64,000 nt of DNA, from assembly GCA_028289325.1 (NCBI GenBank), contig JANQQN010000259.1:1-64000 (forward strand). Direction: 5' to 3'. Below the pieces are notes generated by a model. That model worked only from the letters and a program-made list of their open reading frames with translations. It did no database searches and was not told where the DNA came from. Made by a program: the position numbers and the translations under genes. Positions within the stretch are counted from its first letter, which is position 1. Every line of letters starts with the position of its first letter. Below are positions 1-7,469 of the stretch, one piece after another. The DNA comes from Myxococcota bacterium (GTDB taxonomy: Bacteria; Myxococcota; Kuafuiibacteriia; Kuafuiibacteriales; Kuafuiibacteriaceae).

Positions 1-2480
1 GCCTTCGGCCGCCGGCGAACGTCCGCTTGACCATCTTCGGGCGGGGACGAAACGATCGGGCTCGGTTCGGCCCTGGTTCGCGGGGCGGCGGTGGGCGTCG
101 AATGAGTCATCAACAGCCCAGCAACGATGACCGCGCACACGCCGAGGGCACCGGCGATGAAGCGGAGAGGTAGCCATGGTGAGGACGCGGCGACGACCCG
201 GGTCGGGGAACAGTAGCCGAGGATATCGCGCGTCGGTTCGAGGCCATGTTGGGCGCTCGCGTGCTGCCCTCCGTCGACCAACGGCGCCGCCACCACCGCC
301 ATCGGCGGAGTCACGGTGTCCGACCGACACTCGGTATGAACGACCTCCGGCTCGGGATCCAGCGCCTCGTCGACGTGTCCTTGGAGGCGGTTCAAGACCT
401 CCGATTCCATCTCGAAGTCGCCAGCGAACCGGCTCATCATCAACGCATGAAGCCGCCGCTGCGGCTCCTTGACCAAAGCGTCGAGCATCGTCGCAAGACC
501 GGCCCCGGGTCCGCGGTCCGAAACTTCCGCCATCCGACGGCGCAACGTCTGCGCGCGCTGGTCGCTCGATTCCTGCAGCATGGCTTGCAACGTGTTGACC
601 AATGCCCTCAGCTCTCGACGACGGGCGCCATCGACCCTCATATGGGTGTCGGGGGCCGAGATCAACCGCTCGGCGGCGGATAACGAATCGAAGTCCGTGA
701 GCAGCACTCGCCCGTCGAAGGTGATGAAGACATGTTCGGGTCCGACCGCGCACGGTACGGAATCGAAGTCGCTGCCCAGCGCATCACGAATATCGCGGGC
801 GGCGGACAGGCCCCGCGCCATCCCCGCGCCGATGGCGGCCACATCCTCAGCCTCCAGCGGCCGGCGGGCGCCGTCGAGCACCTGTTGCAGCGTGCGACCG
901 AGCGTGTACTCCATCTCCACGAACAATCGGTCGTCGCTGACCCCGAGGTCATACACCGCGGGCAGGTGAGGGTTCGGCATCTGCCGGCGAAGGGTGGCCT
1001 CGCGAGTCAGCAACGAAGCAAAGGTGAGGTTCTCGCTCATATCAGGCGGCCAGACCTTGAGCACGATGACCTTTGGCCGACCGGGCATCGACGCTCGGGG
1101 GCGGGCCAAAAGGAGCTGACCGCGACCAGCCGGACGAAGCTCGGCGAGGACAACGTAGCGCCCGAGGTCGTCGGTGGACAGCCACGCGCCGACCTCGGTG
1201 GCGGGCCCCGTGACGGCCTTCCAAGCCAGAGGCGTGGGCAGCGGCGCTCCTTCCACCTCGGTGCACACAAAGTCGATCCCGTCCCCCGCGTTGTCCTCCA
1301 CCGTGGGCAAGGCAGGGTCGGCGCCCGACGACGGCCGATCAACGACCGGAGAAGGAACCGTGCTGATCGCATCGGCCAACCAATCGGCGTTCCGGAACGG
1401 GCTCGTCCCCGGCACCGGCGCAGCCCGGGTCGAGTTGAATCGCTGGAGCCTCGAGTCGGGGTCGAGTCCACTCGGCTCGAGCTCGAACATCTCGATCAGC
1501 CGGTGGGCCGGCGTCGGTGTCCGCCGCGCGTGAACGCGTTCGAGCCACCACACGAGGGCCGTGGCGTCCGCGCTGCCCGAGCGCTGAATCAGGGCGCGCT
1601 CGGCGGCGACGGCGAAGTCGGACGCCGACGGACAACGGCTGGCGGGTGTAGGATGGCACGCCCACTCGACCAGGCCCAGAACGTCGTCGCTCAAGGCGCG
1701 ATCGAACTGGGGGGGTGTCCGGTACGCCACGAGACCCTGAGCGTCTTCGGCCGCGTACGGGCTCGACCCCGTCAACGCGAAGTGCAGGACGCACCCGAGA
1801 CCAAAAACGTCAGCCAGTGGAGAGGCGGGTCCGCCGGCCAAGTATTCCGGCGCGATGAATGAGAGCTTTCCTTTGACGATCCCCGGCTCCGTCACCGCAT
1901 GACGGCCTTCGCACCGCGCGATGCCGAAGTCGACGAGCTTTACGTGGCCGGACCACGACACGAGAACGTTGTGCGGAGTGACGTCGCGATGCACGATCCC
2001 CAGAGGCTTGCCGTCGCCGTCGACGGCGCGATGCGCATACTCCAGGGCCCGGGCAATCTGCCCGACGATGAACAGGGCCGCTTCGACCGGCAGAGGCAAC
2101 GAGCGCAGCTCTCCAAGCTCCTGGAGCTCCTTGAGATCCAGACCGCTGACGAGCTCCATCGCTTGGAACGGCTGGCCATCGATCGTGCCGTGATCGAACA
2201 CCGAGACAATGTTGGGATGGTCGAGCATCGCGGCCAAGCGAGCCTCGTCCGCAAACGCGATCAGATCGTTGGGGCTTTGGCGCTGATGAAGAAGCTTGAG
2301 CGCAACCCTACGGGACACCTGCCCGTCTTTTTGGGCCACCCCTTCGAAGACTTCGGCCATGCCGCCGCGTTTGATGAGCCGCTGGACCCGATAACGGACC
2401 GACGGCGAAACGGCCGCCGTCATAACCGATCTGCCGCGGCGGGCGCCGTCTGGCCGCTGCCATGGACCGAGACGCGACAT
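1..2480 (-). CDS. Serine/threonine protein kinase with N-terminal active kinase domain, second degenerate kinase domain and a TM segment; partial, runs off left edge
   Basis: Manual reverse translation from ATG at 2480: MSRLGPWQRPDGARRGRSVMTAAVSPSVRYRVQRLIKRGGMAEVFEGVAQKDGQVSRRVALKLLHQ...GIVHRDVTPHNVLVSWSGHVKLVDFGIARC...; open to the window edge with no stop, so absent from the ORF track. Confidence 0.9.
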   Translation of the reverse strand, partial: MSRLGPWQRPDGARRGRSVMTAAVSPSVRYRVQRLIKRGGMAEVFEGVAQKDGQVSRRVALKLLHQRQSPNDLIAFADEARLAAMLDHPNIVSVFDHGTIDGQPFQAMELVSGLDLKELQELGELRSLPLPVEAALFIVGQIARALEYAHRAVDGDGKPLGIVHRDVTPHNVLVSWSGHVKLVDFGIARCEGRHAVTEPGIVKGKLSFIAPEYLAGGPASPLADVFGLGCVLHFALTGSSPYAAEDAQGLVAYRTPPQFDRALSDDVLGLVEWACHPTPASRCPSASDFAVAAERALIQRSGSADATALVWWLERVHARRTPTPAHRLIEMFELEPSGLDPDSRLQRFNSTRAAPVPGTSPFRNADWLADAISTVPSPVVDRPSSGADPALPTVEDNAGDGIDFVCTEVEGAPLPTPLAWKAVTGPATEVGAWLSTDDLGRYVVLAELRPAGRGQLLLARPRASMPGRPKVIVLKVWPPDMSENLTFASLLTREATLRRQMPNPHLPAVYDLGVSDDRLFVEMEYTLGRTLQQVLDGARRPLEAEDVAAIGAGMARGLSAARDIRDALGSDFDSVPCAVGPEHVFITFDGRVLLTDFDSLSAAERLISAPDTHMRVDGARRRELRALVNTLQAMLQESSDQRAQTLRRRMAEVSDRGPGAGLATMLDALVKEPQRRLHALMMSRFAGDFEMESEVLNRLQGHVDEALDPEPEVVHTECRSDTVTPPMAVVAAPLVDGGQHASAQHGLEPTRDILGYCSPTRVVAASSPWLPLRFIAGALGVCAVIVAGLLMTHSTPTAAPRTRAEPSPIVSSPPEDGQADVRRRPK

Positions 2481-2860
2481 CGCGCCGTCACGCGGCCGTT
2501 TCGCCTCTCGACTCGAGTCCGCATAGTACGAGATTAGCACTCGTCAGCAGGTCGCCGCCGCCACCGACGATTACCGATGGTTTCAACGAGCGGTGACCGA
2601 TGGTTTTGGTGCGCACGACAAGATGTTGCCGGCAACCGCCGCCCAGCGGCCCCCGCGCTTCCGAAGGCGTGCGACGGACACTGGCACACATCGTGCTCGA
2701 CCCAATCCAGACCCGGGGCGCCGCCCCTGCGCCTGACCCCAAGGCCCATGGGCGCCTCGTGTCGCCTGGGCGTTGCCCCTCAGCCGAATGCAGTATCAGC
2801 GGACGCTCGCCGCATTGGCGCCGGCGGCGGTCGCGCCAGCGCCAACATTGGGGGCGGCCA

Positions 2861-3769
2861 TCAGTCTCGATGATGCCGAGTCACCGGCAGCTGCAGCCGA
2901 AGCTCGAAGTACGTATCGCCGTGGCCGTACGGTCGGCCGTCCCAAGCCTCGAAGCCGGGGTAGTTGGCTGGAAACCAGCCGCTCGTAGGCAACCAACTTT
3001 CGTAAAGCCAATCGATGGCCCGTTGCTCGAGCGCCAACGATCCGCGGACTTCGACTTCGGCCACCGTGACTTCCGGCAGTTCCAGCGCGCTGACCGAGGC
3101 GTCGAGCGTCACGTCGGTGGGGACTTCGACGGCAACGTCGTAACGGCATAGCTCGAGGGGGACAAGATCCGGGTCCTCCCAGGTGTAGCCGTACCAGTCG
3201 CCGTCCGCCACGTGGTGACGCTCGGCCCAATCGACCATTTCGCGCGCCGCCGCTTCCACCACCCCAGGTTCGTACGAGCCGTGTACGCGTCGATACGCGA
3301 GCCGCCGCGGCGGCAGCACTCGGATCTCGGCCCGAAACCCGTCGGGATTGTGGCCCTTGGGCAGCCTCGAGAGGTCGAGCCGAACCTTCTCGTTGAGCGA
3401 CCGGCGCGATTCTTCCTTGAGCGCCGCCAGATCAAAGGCCCGCGGAGGGGCGCCGTAGCGCTGTTTGAAGCTCCGAGTGAAGCTCGAAGGCGAGCTGAAC
3501 CCACTGGCGAGGGCCACGTCAGTGAGGCTTCGGGCCGGGTCGTGAGCCATCAGGTGGACCGCCCGCTGCAAGCGAAGGCGCGACACGAAAGCGTGAACGG
3601 TCTCCCCCATCAGCGCTTTGAACACCCGGTGGAAGTGAAAGCTAGAGAAGTTGGCGACCGCAGCGAGCTGATCCAGTCGATGATCGCGGGCTACGTCGCG
3701 CTGCACATAGTCGATCACTCGGTCGATACGAGCTCGATAGTCGTCGTCGGCCGGCAAGTTCGGGGACAC
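2861..3769 (-). CDS. AraC-family transcriptional regulator with GyrI-like effector-binding C-terminal domain
   Basis: N-terminal AraC HTH (LAAVANFSSFHFHRVFKALMGETVHAFVSRLRLQRAVHLM...VALASGFSSPSSFTRSFKQRYG) followed by a GyrI-like domain. Confidence 0.88.
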   Translation of the reverse strand: MSPNLPADDDYRARIDRVIDYVQRDVARDHRLDQLAAVANFSSFHFHRVFKALMGETVHAFVSRLRLQRAVHLMAHDPARSLTDVALASGFSSPSSFTRSFKQRYGAPPRAFDLAALKEESRRSLNEKVRLDLSRLPKGHNPDGFRAEIRVLPPRRLAYRRVHGSYEPGVVEAAAREMVDWAERHHVADGDWYGYTWEDPDLVPLELCRYDVAVEVPTDVTLDASVSALELPEVTVAEVEVRGSLALEQRAIDWLYESWLPTSGWFPANYPGFEAWDGRPYGHGDTYFELRLQLPVTRHHRD

Positions 3770-3829
3770 CGCCGCAGTTTAGCAAGATCTGCGAAGTCCG
3801 AGAAAAGGCCTCGAGGTAACGAGAACAAC

Positions 3830-4543
3830 ATGGATCTCGGACACTTCTCGACCAGTCTCGCTGTCAAGGACCTGGCGGCGAGTCGAAGATTCTATGAGAC
3901 GATCGGCTTCGCGCGGATCGACGGCGACGGCGAGCGTTGGCTGCTGATGGCCAACGGCAAGGCCCGCATCGGCCTGTTTCAAGGGATGTTCGAACAGAAC
4001 CTGATCACGTTCAATCCGCCCGACGCTCGATCCGTCGAAGAGGCCCTGAAGGCCGCGGGCTATACCATCGATAAGCCCTCGGAAGGTACGGATGGCCCCA
4101 CCCACTTCGCGTTGCGCGACCCGGACGGCAACTCGATTCTCGTCGACCAGCACGACAAGAAAAGCGAGGCGCCGCCGGTCGGAAAAGCGGGCTGGATCGA
4201 CCTGACGGTCGAGGATGCCGAGACGCTCAAGGATTTCTACGCCGACGTGCTCGGGGTCGAAACCACGCCCGTCGACATGGGGGGCTATGCCGACTACTGC
4301 CTGCTCGACGCCACCGGCGCGGCCGGGGCCGGCGTTTGCCATGCGCGCGGCACGAACGAAGGCCTGCCCTCGGTGTGGTTGGTGTACTTCGTCGTCAGCG
4401 ACATCGAAGCCAGCATGGCCCGGGTCGACGCGAAGGGTGGCAAGATTCTGCGGCCCCCGAAGAACGTCGCAGGGGAGAGTCGCTACTGCGTCATCCAAGA
4501 CCCGCAGGGAACGAAGTGCGCCCTGTTCCAAAGCGCGGCGTAA
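3830..4543 (+). CDS. Two-domain glyoxalase/bleomycin-resistance (VOC) family protein
   Basis: MDLGHFSTSLAVKDLAASRRFYETIGF...HFALRDPDGNSILVDQ...GWIDLTVEDAETLKDFYADVLG...VIQDPQGTKCALFQ; two VOC repeats. Confidence 0.9.
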   Translation: MDLGHFSTSLAVKDLAASRRFYETIGFARIDGDGERWLLMANGKARIGLFQGMFEQNLITFNPPDARSVEEALKAAGYTIDKPSEGTDGPTHFALRDPDGNSILVDQHDKKSEAPPVGKAGWIDLTVEDAETLKDFYADVLGVETTPVDMGGYADYCLLDATGAAGAGVCHARGTNEGLPSVWLVYFVVSDIEASMARVDAKGGKILRPPKNVAGESRYCVIQDPQGTKCALFQSAA

Positions 4544-4551
4544 ACACCACC

Positions 4552-4893
4552 GAGACCATTGCGGCGTTGAGCGGTCTGACCCTCGCGTGCGGAGGCGAGG
4601 AAGCCGAAACCGAGTCGCCCGAACCGCCGGCTCCCGGCGGGATCGGAGACCGGCAGCTCGCGAGCATTCTGGAATACGTTCGCGCGTGGCACGGCGTCCT
4701 TGCGCTCGCCACCACGGTAGTGCGGGCCGGCGAGGTAGAGGAGCTCTCGGCGGTCGGGGTGCGCGAGGAAGGCGACCCGGACCCCGTCGGTCTCGACACC
4801 TTGATCGTTGCCGACGCCGCCCACGCGGGGACCGATGACGCGATGGACTCGCTGTCGGTGTTGCTGTTCGAGCGGGTGCTGGCTTCCCGGTAG
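4552..4893 (+). pseudogene. 5'-truncated/decayed remnant of a serine beta-lactamase-family lipoprotein
   Basis: Frame reads LSGLTLACGGEEAETESPEPPAPGG...LASILEYVRAWHGVLALATTVVRAGEVEELSAVGVREEGDPDPVGLDT...: lipobox-like TLAC and beta-lactamase-family N-terminal pattern, but no signal-peptide n-region/start and a stop before the catalytic core. Confidence 0.45.
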
Positions 4894-5069
4894 CCGCGCT
4901 CCGAGCCGTCTCGGCTCTTCTTCGAATCGAAACAAAGCGAGTCCGGGGATCCGTCCCCAGCCCGTGAACTGTTCCCGTCGAGTTACGTCGCGCGGCTCGC
5001 AGCGGAGCGGTTTCGTTGCCAAACCGTTCAGTCCCAGCATCGACAACGCCATCGATTGTTGCGCAGGCC

Positions 5070-5086
5070 TTGGCACGCTTGATGCC
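5070..5086 (+). promoter_or_regulatory. Candidate sigma-54 (-24/-12) promoter upstream of the nos cluster
   Basis: TTGGCACGCTTGATGCC: YTGGCACG-N4-(A/T)TGC with GG and GC separated by 10 nt; about 58 nt upstream of the ATG at 5144. Confidence 0.5.
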
Positions 5087-5143
5087 TGTGGGGGGCCCGT
5101 GTGCCCAGCTGCTCAGATCGTGAGGGTGAGCAAAGGAGTTCTG

Positions 5144-7468
5144 ATGACGAAGCGCAACACGAAGCGAGGGATGGAAGGGGCCGCACTCGTCGGTATTCTT
5201 CTGCTCCTCACCTCATGCTTTCAAGAGAACCGGCGACTGACGCCACAGAAGACCGGGGAAACTGCCCGCGAGGTGTCCGGCGAGCTCTTCCGAAAGCTCG
5301 AGGAACGAGGACTCTCTAGCGCGGACGCCAAGGCCGCCCTCAAGACGTTCGTGCCCACCGGCGGCCACGACACTCATATCGGTATCCTCACCACGGGCGC
5401 CTCTGGCCGAATCGCCATATTTGGTGTGCCGTCCATGCGGATCATCAAGTACGTCGGCCTGTTTACCCCCGAACCGTGGCAGGGCTTCGCTTACGACGAT
5501 GAGTCGAAACTCCTTCTTAGAAAGAGCGCCCGGGAGGATCTCGAATACGCGTTCGGTGATAGCGGGGAGCCCGCCGTGTCCCGAACCCGTGGCCAACAGG
5601 ACGGTCGGGCGTTGTTCGTCGCCGATGCGGCCAACGGCCGGGTAGGCATCATTCATATGGACGACTTCGAAGCGAAGCAGGTCGTCACCAACCCTGTCTT
5701 CAGGACCTCCGGCGGAATGCTCGCCATTACTCCCGATACCGAATATGTCCTGCAGGCAACCGAAGCCCCCGAGATTCCTGGCGGAGGCTGGGTGGATCCG
5801 GATACCGATCTGCAGCAAGCGTTGCGGGGCGGATTGACGTTCTGGCCGTATGAGAAGAAAGAAGGCCACTTCGCAGGGCAGATCGACGCCGATGAAGCCT
5901 TCACAATCGCCTTGCCTCCGTACCTGCAGGGCGAGATCGTCGCGGGGCACGGTGCCTCCGCGGGCCGCGCGCTCGTCATCGGCCGTTGTCGGGGACCCGG
6001 CTTCGTGCCCGGGCAGTCCACTTGCAAGCCTGAACAACCGGGCGTGCTTCACGTCGTCAACGTTGCCACAGCCGAACGGCTGTCGATATCCGGTCGCCTC
6101 ATCGATGGGCACAGCTTCGTTTCGCTGAATGACGCCATCCGCGGCGGCGCGGTTTATCAGCTTGAGCTTCCGGCCGGACCATCGGCGATGGCGCTGTCAC
6201 CGGACGGCCGTCGCGCGCTCGTGGTGCACGAGTCCGGCAACGAAGTCACCGTGGTCGATCTCGAGCGACTGATCGGCGCCGATGGCGTCCCGGCCACGAC
6301 GGACGCTTTCGGGCTTCAGACCCATCCCCTCGACGTGGCCCGAGCCGCGACCATCGATGTGGGCGGCGTCGCCGTCGACGCGGTGTTCGTGACCGCCGAT
6401 GTGGCGTTTGTATCGGTCGCTCAGCCGGGGCGGATCGTTCGCCTGGACCTCAAAGCCAACCAGGTCACGATGACCCAGGACCTCGACGTCCCCGGCGGTC
6501 GCCTGATCATGACCGGCGCCGGAAGCACTCAGCCCGAAGGTCGCTACCTCATAACTCTGAACAAGAAGACCCACGGCCGATACGTCTCGGTTGGCCCTCA
6601 GCGCGCCCTCAATCCCATTCTTTTCGATGTATCCGGCGACGGTATCGTGCCTCTGTTCGACATGGTCGTTCCTCAGGCCACGGACCTCGCGGGCGTCCTC
6701 ATGCCCTCGGAGCGGCTCGACACGATCGTGCGATACGCCCTCGGCACGGACACGAGAAGCGGAGAGCTATCGCCGTTCAGGACCCTGGCCGGCGAGGAAC
6801 GCATCGAACGCAAGGACAACCGGGTCCACGTCTTTGGAACCCTGATCCGAAGCCACATCACCCCCGAAACCGTCGAAGTGGAGGTCGGAGATATCGTGAC
6901 CTTCCATCTCACCAATCTCGAACAGGCCCAAGATCAGACCCACGGGTTCACGGTCGACACCTACAACGTGCACGGCAGCCTCGAACCCGGGAAGGTGGCG
7001 TCGATGACCTTCGTCGCCGACACCCCCGGCGTCTTCCCCTACTACTGCACCGAATTCTGCTCCGCGTTGCACCTGGAGATGATGGGTTACCTCCTGGTTA
7101 AGCCCAAGAACTACCAACCGAGTGCCGAGGACGAGACCGACAAAGCGCAGATCGACCCGGCGGAAGCCAAGCGCCGGTACGAACAAAAGGTCGCGACCAT
7201 CGAGACCACCCAAGGCGTCATCAACAGCGTGGTGAAGTGGCTCAAAGAGAACGACTTCGAATCCGATGAGCGAGCTGCGGCCCTGGTTCAAGACGCCGTC
7301 TACCAGCTCGGCGAAGCCGAGAAGATCCAGCCGAAGATCGACGCGGCCACCCAGAGCCAAGACTGGCCGTCGGCGATGCTCTGGGCCGACCAGCTGTACA
7401 TGTACCAGGTCAAGGCGGCCGACGCCGGCCTGCGCGCCAAGAAGATCCTGGAAGAGAAGGGTGAATAA
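5144..7468 (+). CDS. NosZ-like subunit A: lipoprotein with intact CuA domain, CuZ histidines lost, helical C-terminal extension
   Basis: RBS AAAGGAG; lipobox LLTSC; beta-propeller colinear with NosZ; CuA: THGFT...GVFPYYCTEFCSALHLEMMGYLLVKP; GDSGEPAVS in place of GDTHHPAFS. Confidence 0.92.
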   Translation: MTKRNTKRGMEGAALVGILLLLTSCFQENRRLTPQKTGETAREVSGELFRKLEERGLSSADAKAALKTFVPTGGHDTHIGILTTGASGRIAIFGVPSMRIIKYVGLFTPEPWQGFAYDDESKLLLRKSAREDLEYAFGDSGEPAVSRTRGQQDGRALFVADAANGRVGIIHMDDFEAKQVVTNPVFRTSGGMLAITPDTEYVLQATEAPEIPGGGWVDPDTDLQQALRGGLTFWPYEKKEGHFAGQIDADEAFTIALPPYLQGEIVAGHGASAGRALVIGRCRGPGFVPGQSTCKPEQPGVLHVVNVATAERLSISGRLIDGHSFVSLNDAIRGGAVYQLELPAGPSAMALSPDGRRALVVHESGNEVTVVDLERLIGADGVPATTDAFGLQTHPLDVARAATIDVGGVAVDAVFVTADVAFVSVAQPGRIVRLDLKANQVTMTQDLDVPGGRLIMTGAGSTQPEGRYLITLNKKTHGRYVSVGPQRALNPILFDVSGDGIVPLFDMVVPQATDLAGVLMPSERLDTIVRYALGTDTRSGELSPFRTLAGEERIERKDNRVHVFGTLIRSHITPETVEVEVGDIVTFHLTNLEQAQDQTHGFTVDTYNVHGSLEPGKVASMTFVADTPGVFPYYCTEFCSALHLEMMGYLLVKPKNYQPSAEDETDKAQIDPAEAKRRYEQKVATIETTQGVINSVVKWLKENDFESDERAAALVQDAVYQLGEAEKIQPKIDAATQSQDWPSAMLWADQLYMYQVKAADAGLRAKKILEEKGE

Positions 7469-7469
7469 G

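Noticed and set aside
732-1862. 376-aa plus-strand ORF
   Set aside because: Antisense to the STPK gene, whose minus-strand frame shows clear kinase motifs; Arg-rich artefact composition.
3212-3829. N-terminal extension of the VOC ORF (443-aa version)
   Set aside because: Extension overlaps the AraC gene antisense; VOC homology begins at MDLGHFSTSLAV (3830).
4483-5076. 197-aa minus-strand ORF upstream of the nos cluster
   Set aside because: Composition is typical of antisense noise; the plus frame looks more coding-like.
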